In this document: piece by piece, positions 45,301 through 52,947 of the stretch
How positions within the stretch are numbered: position 1 is the stretch's first letter
How the letters are laid out: every line of letters begins with the position of its first letter
Assembly (NCBI RefSeq): GCF_030813495.1
Contig: NZ_JAUSUI010000002.1
Coordinates: 310,001-374,000, forward strand
Direction of reading: 5' to 3'
Length of the DNA: 64,000 bases
Origin: Ancylobacter polymorphus
Lineage (GTDB): Bacteria > Pseudomonadota > Alphaproteobacteria > Rhizobiales > Xanthobacteraceae
Notes under the pieces: generated by a model
Told to the model about the DNA's origin: nothing
Database searches by the model: none
What the model saw: the letters and a program-made list of their open reading frames with translations, nothing else
Program-made: the position numbers and the translations under genes

Positions 45301-46539
45301 TCAGTTCTTCGGCGGCGGGTTGGAGGGCGTGTACTGCGCGCTCGGGTCGCTCTTGGTCAGGTCGCAGCCGGCTTCGCCCAGCCAGTACGGCTTGATGCCC
45401 TCCCACACCTTCGGGAAGGTGATGGAGTGATCGGCGCCCACCTTGGCGAGATAGATGGTGTGCGACATGTGCTGGCTCTTCGGGTCGAGGCAGACCTTGC
45501 CCTCGGGAGCGTCCATGCAGACATCGCCCTTGGCGATCTCCTTGCGCAAATCGTCGCGCTTGGTCGACTTCGCCCGCTCCACCATCTGCTTGTAGAGATA
45601 GACCGCGAGATAGGAGTTCTCGGCTTCCTGGTTCACATAGGGCTCGTCCGGGAACTTCGCCTTGAACTTGGCGAAGAAGTCCTTCGAGGCCGGGGTGTCG
45701 ATCTCTTCGATGTAGTTGGTGGTGACGTACATGTCCTTGAGCGATGGCGGCTTGAAGCGCTTGTGCTCATAGCCCTGGCCGACGTTCACGGAAGACGCCA
45801 TCGGCAGGTTGACGTTGGCGGCGGCAGCCTGCTCGTAATAGGAAGCCTGGGCGGTGCCGACCAGCAGCGTCACCACGAAGTCGGGCTTCGCCTTCTGGAT
45901 GTTCTGGATGTTCTGCGAGAACTGCGACACGCCGAGCGGGATGAAATCCTCGCCGACCATTTCGCCGCCATGCTCCTTGACGATGTTGCGCACCCATTCG
46001 GCCGAGATCTGGCCGAAGTTGTAGTCGGCGGCGAGCGTGTAGACCTTCTTGCCGTACTTCTCCATCATCCACGGGATGAGGGTGGAGAACTGCTGCTCGG
46101 GCACCGCGCCGGTGACGATCATGTTGGCGTCGCAGACGCCGCCTTCATACTGGTTGTTGTAGAAGGCAAGGCCGTCGAACTGGTTGACGATCGGGCGGTA
46201 GGCTTCGCGCGAGGCGGAAGAGAAGCCGGCGAACACCACGTCCACCTTGTCGCGCTGCAGCACGCGGCGCATGAACTCCTGGTAGCGGGTATTGTCGGAC
46301 TGGGTGTCGTAGATCACCAGTTCGAGCGGGCGGCCATCGATGCCGCCGGCCTTGTTGATCTCCTCGGCGGCGAGCTGGATGGCGTGCACCTTGCCGATGG
46401 TGGCGGCGGCGAAGTCGCCGGACTGGTCTTCCAGCACGCCGAGCTTGATCGGATCGGCAGCGAAAGCATTGGCGACGCTGAGCAAAAGCGTCCCCGTGAG
46501 GGCTGCGGCACGCAGCCCTCGCATGGTCTTCCCGTTCAT
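45301..46539 (-). CDS. amide/urea-type ABC transporter substrate-binding protein
   Basis: A 412-residue periplasmic binding protein (Peripla_BP_6 fold) with a signal peptide (RGLRAAALTGTLLLSVANAFAAD). It belongs to the FmdD/UrtA-like branch: IKLGVLEDQSGDFAAATIGKVHAIQLAAEEIN and YNNQYEGGVCDANMI. The C-terminus has two cysteines (VCMDAPEGKVCLDP), a likely disulfide. AGGAGAGTAAG precedes the ATG at 46539. Located between the ANTAR regulator and the permeases; together with the formamidase it indicates uptake of short amides. Confidence 0.93.
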   Translation of the reverse strand: MNGKTMRGLRAAALTGTLLLSVANAFAADPIKLGVLEDQSGDFAAATIGKVHAIQLAAEEINKAGGIDGRPLELVIYDTQSDNTRYQEFMRRVLQRDKVDVVFAGFSSASREAYRPIVNQFDGLAFYNNQYEGGVCDANMIVTGAVPEQQFSTLIPWMMEKYGKKVYTLAADYNFGQISAEWVRNIVKEHGGEMVGEDFIPLGVSQFSQNIQNIQKAKPDFVVTLLVGTAQASYYEQAAAANVNLPMASSVNVGQGYEHKRFKPPSLKDMYVTTNYIEEIDTPASKDFFAKFKAKFPDEPYVNQEAENSYLAVYLYKQMVERAKSTKRDDLRKEIAKGDVCMDAPEGKVCLDPKSQHMSHTIYLAKVGADHSITFPKVWEGIKPYWLGEAGCDLTKSDPSAQYTPSNPPPKN

Positions 46540-46558
46540 CTTACTCTCCTGTGAAAGG

Positions 46559-47215
46559 TTATCTTTTTCCCGCGCTGGGTTCCGCCGGGCGGAACTGCAC
46601 GGGTTCATCGAGGGGGCCAGCCCTCGCCGTCACGAACGCCTCGCAATAGGCCTCAAGGGTCTGCCGCGAGCGCATGCTTTCGCGCCGAAGCCATTCATAG
46701 GCCTCGTCGTCATCCACGCCCGCCTCATTCATGCGGGCGATGATGGCCTTGACCACCGCGCGGCGACCCCGCCGGCGGCGATCCATGTCGTCGAGGCGGG
46801 CCCGGAGGTCGCCCCGCAACAGGAACTGGTTGATGCCGAGGAACAGCGCGGTGTAGACCGCGCCGCCCTGCACGGGCTTGCGCAGGAAGGCGGAGGCGCC
46901 GATCTGCACCAGGTGCTTGAGCCGGCTCGGCGCTTCGACGCCGACAAGGCCGATGACCGGAACGGGGGGATGATGCGCCCCCGCATCGGTGTCGAGCGCC
47001 ACCGGATTGTCGAGATCGCCGTCGATGAACAGGATGTCGCGCTCGGGCTGCAGCGCCGCGAGGTCGATCTGCGCCCGCCCGTCGATGAGGGCGGGATAGA
47101 CGGTGGCGACGCCGAGCTTGCCCAGCGTCTTTTCCAGCGCTTCCACGGCGGTGAGGCTCGACGTGACGATGTGCGCCCGCCCGCCATTGAAGTTCTGCAG
47201 CAGCCGAGGTGCCAT
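46559..47215 (-). CDS. ANTAR-domain antitermination regulator (AmiR-like), operon 1
   Basis: A 218-residue protein with an N-terminal pseudo-receiver domain (about 10-135) and a C-terminal ANTAR RNA-binding domain (about 140-205, RRAVVKAIIARMNEAGVDDDEAYEWLRRESMRSRQTL). The receiver lacks the standard phospho-acceptor context, as in AmiR, which is held inactive by AmiC and released by amide. The target is probably the leader at 48397-48512 upstream of the sensor gene. Its start shares a base with the sensor-gene stop (TGATG); a GTG three bases earlier is possible. Confidence 0.92.
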   Translation of the reverse strand: MAPRLLQNFNGGRAHIVTSSLTAVEALEKTLGKLGVATVYPALIDGRAQIDLAALQPERDILFIDGDLDNPVALDTDAGAHHPPVPVIGLVGVEAPSRLKHLVQIGASAFLRKPVQGGAVYTALFLGINQFLLRGDLRARLDDMDRRRRGRRAVVKAIIARMNEAGVDDDEAYEWLRRESMRSRQTLEAYCEAFVTARAGPLDEPVQFRPAEPSAGKR

Positions 47216-48363
47216 CACTTCACCACTCTCAGTGTCGCGTTGCGGGCAGCGACCGCATAGCGCGGCGAGGACTGGACGAGATAGGGGTCGGGCCGGACCG
47301 GGCCGGGCGCTTCGACCAGAATGTCGAAGCGCGCCTGCGCATTGGAAATGCCGATTCGTGGCGTGAGATAGGCGTGCAGCGTCTGCGGGTCGATCCGTAC
47401 CTCGCCCTGCGGGGCGAGCAGATGCTGGCGGGTGGCGGCTTCCTTCACCGTCTCCACATCGTCGGTGCCGCTCTCCGCCAGCGAGAGGATGAGCAGTTTC
47501 ATCGCGATATAGGAGGCTTCCGCATCGGCCGAGGTGGTGGGGCCTTCCGGGAAGGTCTCGTCATAGAAGCGGGTGAAGGCGGCATTGGCGGGCGAGGCGA
47601 GGGAGGAGAAATAGACCGAGGAGGACAGGTGCCCGTCCACCGCTTCCTGGCCGATCTCCTCCAGCTCCGGCTCGGAAAGGGTGCAGCTGACCACCGGGAA
47701 GGTCGTGCGCTGGTCGATGCCGCGTGCGGCGCAGGCGGCGCGGAAGGCGCGGAAGAAGGCGTAGTTGCTGGTGCCGATGAGATTGTTGAACACGAAAGCG
47801 GGACGCGCTTCCAGAATGGCCTCGACCACCTGGTCGATCTCGGTGTCGCCCACCGGCACATAGCGTTCCGCCAGCACGCGGGCCCCGCGCGCGGTCATCG
47901 CCTCGCGGAAGATGCGGGTGTTCTCCCACGCCCAGATATAGTTGGAGCCGACGCAGAAGGCGGAACTACCGAGCGTCGCCAGCGCGTGATCGACCAGCGG
48001 CAGCACATGCTGGTTGGGCGAGGCGCCGGTGTAGATGACATTGCCGGAGCTCTCGAAGCCCTCATAATGGGAAGGGTACCAGAGCAGGCCGTCATGCTTC
48101 TCGAAGCAGGGAATGACTTCCTTGCGGCTCGACGAGGTGTAGCAGCCCACGACATGGCGGATGCCGTCATGCAGAAGCTCCCGGCTGAGCGCGGCATAGC
48201 GGGGAAGTTCGCCGCCGGGATTGACCACGACCGGCTCGATGGTGAGGCCGGGCGCCGGGCGCTCCGCCACCGCCAGCAGGGCGCCGTTCAGCATCGAGCG
48301 CGCGACCACATTGTAGGGTCCCGTGGTCGAGAACATGACGCCGATGCGGAAGTGCTTCGCCAC
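47215..48363 (-). CDS. AmiC-like amide-sensing protein, operon 1
   Basis: A 382-residue cytoplasmic protein with the periplasmic-binding-protein fold but no signal peptide, as in AmiC of Pseudomonas aeruginosa. Matches include GCYTSSSRKEVIPCFEKHDGLLWYPSHYEGFE and NVIYTGASPNQHVLPL, which form the amide pocket in AmiC. The start is a GTG at 48363 with GGAG six bases upstream; the ORF extends further through the leader terminator, which is why the longer version is rejected. It is the first gene of amide operon 1, so sensor and regulator are themselves behind the attenuator (autocontrol). Confidence 0.9.
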   Translation of the reverse strand: MAKHFRIGVMFSTTGPYNVVARSMLNGALLAVAERPAPGLTIEPVVVNPGGELPRYAALSRELLHDGIRHVVGCYTSSSRKEVIPCFEKHDGLLWYPSHYEGFESSGNVIYTGASPNQHVLPLVDHALATLGSSAFCVGSNYIWAWENTRIFREAMTARGARVLAERYVPVGDTEIDQVVEAILEARPAFVFNNLIGTSNYAFFRAFRAACAARGIDQRTTFPVVSCTLSEPELEEIGQEAVDGHLSSSVYFSSLASPANAAFTRFYDETFPEGPTTSADAEASYIAMKLLILSLAESGTDDVETVKEAATRQHLLAPQGEVRIDPQTLHAYLTPRIGISNAQARFDILVEAPGPVRPDPYLVQSSPRYAVAARNATLRVVK

Positions 48364-48396
48364 GTATCGCTCCAATGCCGGGCCGAAGCCCAAAAC

Positions 48397-48429
48397 AAAA
48401 AACGCCCGCCGGCCGTCAGGCCGTGGGCG
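48397..48429 (-). terminator. leader terminator upstream of the amide-sensor gene
   Basis: On the minus strand CGCCCACGGCC, loop TGAC, GGCCGGCGGGCG, then TTTTTT. It lies between the promoter side and the GTG start of the AmiC-like gene, so it is an attenuator, not an end-of-operon terminator. Its 5' arm overlaps an ANTAR-type hairpin. Confidence 0.8.
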
Positions 48430-48512
48430 TCGTTGCCACCAACCAGCCAGCGTTGACACGCCGTCGTTGGAAATGTTGACCGAAAGTGCCGCGACAATGG
48501 GCATCCTTGCCC
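48423..48512 (-). promoter_or_regulatory. ANTAR-type hexaloop leader, operon 1
   Basis: Three minus-strand hairpins have six-base loops with A at position 1 and G at position 4, the published ANTAR RNA signature: GGGC-AAGGAT-GCCC (48499-48512), GTC-AACGCT-GGC (48446-48457) and GTGGC-AACGAC-GCCCAC (48423-48439). The last one shares its 3' arm with the terminator, so binding by the ANTAR protein would prevent termination. Confidence 0.7.
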
Positions 48513-48544
48513 GCCGCTCGTTTTCTAGGCTCGCGTGAAGTTAC

Positions 48545-48559
48545 CTTCTTGTCAAGAAG
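48545..48559. promoter_or_regulatory. 15-bp palindrome overlapping LysR stop and a TTGACA box
   Basis: CTTCTTG-T-CAAGAAG is a perfect 7-bp-arm palindrome of the T-N11-A form bound by LysR-type regulators. On the minus strand it contains TTGACA, a possible -35 for amide operon 1, but no good -10 is visible at 16-18 bases. Confidence 0.4.
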
Positions 48560-49493
48560 CTTTTTCGCGCGTGGGGGTGAGCGCCGGGTCCGGCGGTGAC
48601 ACCGCCTGCGCCTCGCGCAGGATCCAGTCGATGAGGTCGCGGGCGGGATCGGACAGAGAGGGGCCGGGCACCAGCCAATAGCCGGTCTCGCCCCGCGCCA
48701 GCGGCGGGCCCACCGCGACCAGCGTGCCGTCGGCCAGCGCGCCGTCGATCAGCCCGGCCCAGCCGAGCGCGACGCCCTGATCCGCCATCGCCGCCTGCAC
48801 CACGAGGCCATAGGTGTTGAGGCTGAGATCGCTGGCCGCCGGGCCGCGCGCCAGCCCCATCGCCGCGAACCAGTCGCTCCAGCCGAACCAGCGCGGGTGC
48901 GGCGTGCTTTCCAGATGCAGCAGCGGCAAATTGCCGATGCGCGCCGGATCGCCGCCGAGGCCGTGGCGGGCGGCGAAGGCCGGGCTGCACACCGGCCAGA
49001 TGCGTTCCTCCACCAGCTGCACGCTCTCAGGCGGAAAGTCGCGCCGGGCGCCGAACAGCACGGCGACATCCTCGGCCCCGTCGAGGCCGGGATCGGCGCT
49101 GGTGGAGGCGATGATGTGCACATCCGTTTCCGGCCGCACCTGCCGGAAGGCGGCGACGCGCGGCATCATCCAGAACGAGGCGAAGCCATAATCGGTGAAC
49201 AGCCGCACCACGGGGCGGCGGCTGAGCCGGCGCACCGCGCGGGCGGCGCCGTCGATTTCCGCCACCGCCGCCGCGCTCGCCCGGTGCAGCACCTCGCCGG
49301 CGGGGGAGAGCGTGCTGCCGCGGTGGCCGCGCAGCAGAAGCGGCGTGCCGAGCTGGGTTTCCAGCTCGCGCACCACATAGCTCACCGCCGGTTGCGACAG
49401 GCCGAGCGCGCGCGCCGCGGCGGTGAGCGAGCCGAGCCGCCCCACCGCCTCGAACACACGCATCCAGCCAAGATCGAGAGGTCGCTCAGACAT
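48552..49493 (-). CDS. LysR-family regulator, probably for choline-O-sulfate genes
   Basis: A 313-residue LysR protein: N-terminal helix-turn-helix (AARALGLSQPAVSYVVRELETQLGTPLL) and C-terminal co-inducer domain. It is divergent from choX and betC, and it resembles the regulators that accompany choline-sulfate utilisation and GcvA-like members (DYGFASFWMMPRVAAFR). It probably senses choline or choline sulfate. Its stop codon lies in a palindrome upstream of amide operon 1. Confidence 0.9.
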   Translation of the reverse strand: MSERPLDLGWMRVFEAVGRLGSLTAAARALGLSQPAVSYVVRELETQLGTPLLLRGHRGSTLSPAGEVLHRASAAAVAEIDGAARAVRRLSRRPVVRLFTDYGFASFWMMPRVAAFRQVRPETDVHIIASTSADPGLDGAEDVAVLFGARRDFPPESVQLVEERIWPVCSPAFAARHGLGGDPARIGNLPLLHLESTPHPRWFGWSDWFAAMGLARGPAASDLSLNTYGLVVQAAMADQGVALGWAGLIDGALADGTLVAVGPPLARGETGYWLVPGPSLSDPARDLIDWILREAQAVSPPDPALTPTREKAS

Positions 49494-49507
49494 AGATGCA
49501 GCTTATG
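49491..49507. promoter_or_regulatory. LysR-type operator at the regulator start
   Basis: CATA-N9-TATG, containing a T-N11-A core, overlaps the ATG of the LysR gene in the 150-base divergent spacer to choX. That position suits autorepression and activation of choX. Confidence 0.4.
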
Positions 49508-49643
49508 TCAAACATCGAAAATATCGGGCTTCACAGCCCACCACATTTAACTGCCTGATACCCCTCAGGCAAGGAAAGCCGCCGCTCGACAAGGCGGGCC
49601 CTTGAGCATCTCACCTGTCTCAATGCTTCCAGAGGTGACCCCG

Positions 49644-50585
49644 ATGACCCGTCTGACACTGGCCGCTTCGGCCCTTTCCCTGCTCCTCCTCGCCGGCCCC
49701 GCTTTCGCGGCCGACGCCCCCGCCTGCAAGACCATCCGCATGTCGGACCCCGGCTGGACCGACATCACCTCCACCAACGCCATTGCCGGCGTGCTGCTGG
49801 AGGGGCTCGGCTATGCCCAGGATGTGAAGACGCTGTCGGTGCCGATCGGCTACGAGTCGATGAAGAACGGCAATATCGACGTGTTCCTCGGCAACTGGAT
49901 GCCGGCGCAGCAGAAATTCATCGACGCGCTGAATGAGGCGAAGGCGGTGGACGTGCTCGCCACCAATCTCGAAGGCGCCAAGTTCACCCTCGCCGTGCCG
50001 AGCTATGTCGCCGAGGCCGGGGTGAAGGACTTCAAGGATCTCGCCGCCAACGCCGACAAGTTCGACGGCAAGATCTACGGCATCGAGCCCGGCGCGCCGG
50101 CCAACCAGAACATCCTGAAGATGATCGACGCCAATGATTTCGGCCTCAAGGGCTGGAAGGTGGTGGAATCGGGCGAGCAGGCGATGCTGGCGCAGGTGAA
50201 GCGTGCGCAGAACGGCAAGAGCTGGATCGTCTTCCTCGCCTGGGCGCCGCACCCGATGAACGAGACGTTTGACCTCACCTATCTCTCCGGCGGCGACGCC
50301 TATTTCGGCGCCAATTTCGGCGGTGCCGACGTGCGCACCCTCGCCCGCGCCGGCTGGGCGGGCGAGTGCCCGAACGCGGCGACCTTCTTCAAGCAGCTCA
50401 AATTCGACCTCGCCATGGAGAACACCATGATGGGCAAGATTCTCGATGACGGGCAGGACCCCAAGGCGGCGGCCAAGGCGCTGCTGAAGGCCAAGCCCGA
50501 CGTGCTCGGCCCCTGGCTCGCCGGCGTGACCACCTTTGACGGCAAGCCGGGCCTGCCGGCGGTGAAGGCCTCGCTCGGCCTGTGA
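49644..50585 (+). CDS. choX: choline ABC transporter substrate-binding protein
   Basis: A 313-residue periplasmic protein with a signal peptide (LTLAASALSLLLLAGPAFAAD). The pattern IRMSDPGWTDITSTNAIAGVLLEGLGY and FLGNWMP, followed by aromatic residues (ITFLAWAPHPMN-like stretch), matches ChoX/OpuAC-type choline-binding proteins that hold the quaternary ammonium in an aromatic box. The ATG at 49644 follows GAGGTG at seven bases. No permease or ATPase genes follow in this window, so the rest of the transporter must lie elsewhere. Confidence 0.92.
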   Translation: MTRLTLAASALSLLLLAGPAFAADAPACKTIRMSDPGWTDITSTNAIAGVLLEGLGYAQDVKTLSVPIGYESMKNGNIDVFLGNWMPAQQKFIDALNEAKAVDVLATNLEGAKFTLAVPSYVAEAGVKDFKDLAANADKFDGKIYGIEPGAPANQNILKMIDANDFGLKGWKVVESGEQAMLAQVKRAQNGKSWIVFLAWAPHPMNETFDLTYLSGGDAYFGANFGGADVRTLARAGWAGECPNAATFFKQLKFDLAMENTMMGKILDDGQDPKAAAKALLKAKPDVLGPWLAGVTTFDGKPGLPAVKASLGL

Positions 50586-50626
50586 ACCCTCAATGAGGCC
50601 GGCGGCGGCGCTGCCGGCCCTTCCTC

Positions 50627-50674
50627 CGCCCAAGAACTCGCCCAAGAACTCGCCCAAGCTCTCGCCCAAGCCTG
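50627..50674. repeat. four tandem 12-bp units between choX and betC
   Basis: Units CGCCCAAGAACT, CGCCCAAGAACT, CGCCCAAGCTCT and CGCCCAAGCCTG follow in a row. The spacer has no hairpin like those behind the other binding-protein genes. Confidence 0.75.
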
Positions 50675-50690
50675 CCGCGTGGACCGTGCC

Positions 50691-52229
50691 ATGACCGCGA
50701 CGCCGACCCCTTCGCCCGCCCGCCCGAACATCCTCATCCTGATGGTCGACCAGCTGAACGGCACGTTCTTCCCGGATGGGCCGGCGGACTTTCTGCACGC
50801 GCCGCATCTGCGGGCCCTCGCCGATCGCTCCGCGCGCTTCGCCAACACCTATACGGCGAGCCCGCTCTGCGCGCCGGCGCGGGCTTCCTTCATGTCGGGC
50901 CAGCTGCCCAGCCGCACGCGGGTCTATGACAATGCCGCCGAGTTCACCTCTGATATCCCGACCTTCGCCCACCATCTGCGCCGCGCCGGTTATCACACCG
51001 CGCTGTCGGGCAAGATGCATTTCGTCGGGCCGGACCAGCTGCACGGCTATGAGGAGCGGCTGACCACCGACATCTATCCCGCCGATTTCGGCTGGACGCC
51101 GGACTATACGCGCCCCGGCGAGCGGATCGACTGGTGGTACCACAATCTGGGCTCCGTCACCGGCGCCGGGGTGGCGGAGATCACCAACCAGCTGGAATAT
51201 GACGACGAGGTGGCCTATCACGCCGCGCGCAAGCTCTATGATCTCGCGCGCGGGCACGATGCGCGGCCCTGGTGCCTCACCGTGAGCTTCACCCACCCGC
51301 ACGACCCCTATGTCGCCCGCAAGCGCTTCTGGGACCTTTATGAGGACTGCCCGGCGCTGGACCCTGTGGTGCCGCCCATTGCCTTCGAGGAGCAGGACCC
51401 GCATGCCCAACGCCTGATGCTGGCGAGCGACCATGCTGCCAGCCATGTGACGGACGAGGATGTGCGGCGCTCCCGCCGGGCCTATTTCGCCAACATCTCC
51501 TATGTCGACGAAAAGATCGGCGAACTGCTCGACGTGCTGGAGCGTTGCCGGCTAAGCGACGACACGATCGTCGTCTTCGTCTCCGACCATGGCGACATGC
51601 TGGGCGAGCGCGGCCTGTGGTTCAAGATGAACTTCCTGGAAGGCTCGGCGAGAGTGCCGCTGATGATTGCCGCTCCCGGCCTGCCCGCCGGCCGGATCGA
51701 CCGTGCCGCCTCCACGCTCGACGTGCTGCCGACTTTGGCGGAGCTGGTCGGGCTCGACCTCGGCGGCGTGCTGCCCTGGACCGATGGCGAGAGCCTCGTC
51801 GGGCCGGCGAAGGGCACGGGCGAGCGCTCGCCGGTGCCGATGGAATATGCGGCGGAAGGCTCCTATGCGCCGCTGGTGGCTTTGCGCGACGGGCCGTGGA
51901 AGCTCATCCTGTGCGATCTCGATCCGCCGATCCTGACCAACCTCGACGAGGACCCGCAGGAATTGGTCAACCGGGCGCAGGACCCGGCCTGCGCCGGGGT
52001 GATGGCGGCGATGACGGCGGCGATGGACGCCCGCTGGGACCTCGCCCGCTTCGACGCCGAGGTGCGCGCCAGCCAGGCGCGGCGGCATGTGGTGTATGCG
52101 GCGCTGCGCAACGGCGCCTATTACCCCTGGGATTTCCAGCCGCTGCAAAAGGCGTCCGAGCGTTACATGCGCAACCATATGGACCTGAACGTGCTGGAAG
52201 AGAACCAGCGTTTTCCGCGCGGCGAGTAG
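50691..52229 (+). CDS. betC: choline-sulfatase
   Basis: A 512-residue type I sulfatase that hydrolyses choline-O-sulfate to choline and sulfate. The formylglycine motif is Cys60-Ala-Pro-Ala-Arg64 in SPLCAPARASFMSG; metal-ligand segments are LILMVDQ near the N-terminus and VFVSDHGDM further on. The C-terminal region (about 410-512) with RWDLARFDAEVRASQARRHVV and NHMDLNVLEENQRFPRGE matches BetC. The ATG at 50691 was preferred to the GTG at 50679. It completes the pair of uptake protein and sulfatase, with the LysR gene divergent. Confidence 0.95.
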   Translation: MTATPTPSPARPNILILMVDQLNGTFFPDGPADFLHAPHLRALADRSARFANTYTASPLCAPARASFMSGQLPSRTRVYDNAAEFTSDIPTFAHHLRRAGYHTALSGKMHFVGPDQLHGYEERLTTDIYPADFGWTPDYTRPGERIDWWYHNLGSVTGAGVAEITNQLEYDDEVAYHAARKLYDLARGHDARPWCLTVSFTHPHDPYVARKRFWDLYEDCPALDPVVPPIAFEEQDPHAQRLMLASDHAASHVTDEDVRRSRRAYFANISYVDEKIGELLDVLERCRLSDDTIVVFVSDHGDMLGERGLWFKMNFLEGSARVPLMIAAPGLPAGRIDRAASTLDVLPTLAELVGLDLGGVLPWTDGESLVGPAKGTGERSPVPMEYAAEGSYAPLVALRDGPWKLILCDLDPPILTNLDEDPQELVNRAQDPACAGVMAAMTAAMDARWDLARFDAEVRASQARRHVVYAALRNGAYYPWDFQPLQKASERYMRNHMDLNVLEENQRFPRGE

Positions 52230-52479
52230 CGGCGCCCCCCCGGGCGCGCACCCCGGCTTGCCGCACTGCCGCGAAGATGAGTTGCGCCGCATCACGCGCT
52301 TGCGATCTCGCACACACCAATTCGCGGAAACCATCGCGGCTGGCCTACGTTGTACCAGCAGATTCACCGGCCGGGCCGTGCGGTTCCGGCGAGGTGAATG
52401 CGTGTCGAACCCGAAATCGCGACCTTTTTTGATGCCGGATATCGTGTCGAATTGTCGCGCTCTTCAAAGGATGTTGATT

Positions 52480-52779
52480 ATGAAGAAGACCGTTTCCATT
52501 CCGGTGATTGGTGCTGTTCTTGCCGCTGCTTTCGCCGGCCCCGCTCTCGCCCAGGGCTACAATGCCGGCCCCGGCGCCCCGTCCGGCTGGTCGCAGAACC
52601 ATAATGCGACGCAGCAGGGCGGCTGGTCGCAGCGCGGCACCGTCACCGAGGGCCGTAACGCCACGACGATGTATGAGGGCGGCATGTATGACAGCCGCAG
52701 CATGCGCGGCCCGAACACCCAGGGCGTCGAGCCCTATATCGCCAACCAGATCGAGCAGAACGCGCGCAGCACCGACTGA
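52480..52779 (+). CDS. small secreted protein of unknown function
   Basis: A 99-residue protein with a clear signal peptide (KKTVSIPVIGAVLAAAFAGPALAQG, cleavage near residue 25). The mature part is rich in Gly, Asn, Gln and Ser (NAGPGAPSGWSQNHNATQQGGW) and is probably disordered, ending in a short helix. AAAGGA lies eight bases before the ATG. It is monocistronic: an AT-richer 250-base spacer precedes it and an intrinsic terminator follows. I do not recognise the family. Confidence 0.75.
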   Translation: MKKTVSIPVIGAVLAAAFAGPALAQGYNAGPGAPSGWSQNHNATQQGGWSQRGTVTEGRNATTMYEGGMYDSRSMRGPNTQGVEPYIANQIEQNARSTD

Positions 52780-52817
52780 GTGCGGCCTTAAACACAGCGT
52801 TTCTCGATGCGACTTTG

Positions 52818-52847
52818 CGGCGGCTCCTTCCGGGGCCGCCGTTTTTT
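52818..52847 (+). terminator. intrinsic terminator of the small secreted protein gene
   Basis: CGGCGGCTCC, loop TTCC, GGGGCCGCCG (10 bp with one G-T), followed by six T. It lies about 40 bases after the stop at 52779. Confidence 0.85.
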
Positions 52848-52866
52848 CGTATCCGGTCCGTCGGGC

Positions 52867-52947
52867 CGGCTTCCGCCGCCGATTGCTTAGGCCGGGCGTC
52901 GGCTTCCGCCGCCGCTGTCTCAGGTTAAGCGGCGGCTTCCGCCGCCG
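52867..52947. repeat. 33-bp tandem repeat, three units, entering the DUF1028 gene end
   Basis: CGGCTTCCGCCGCCG occurs at 52867, 52900 and 52933, exactly 33 bases apart. The last copy encodes the C-terminal GGGGSRR of the DUF1028 protein; the other two lie just past its stop. Expansion or contraction would move the stop codon. Confidence 0.75.

Noticed and set aside
52867-52947. CRISPR-like array
   Set aside because: Three 33-bp units are directly tandem, without spacers of independent sequence, and no cas genes are present.
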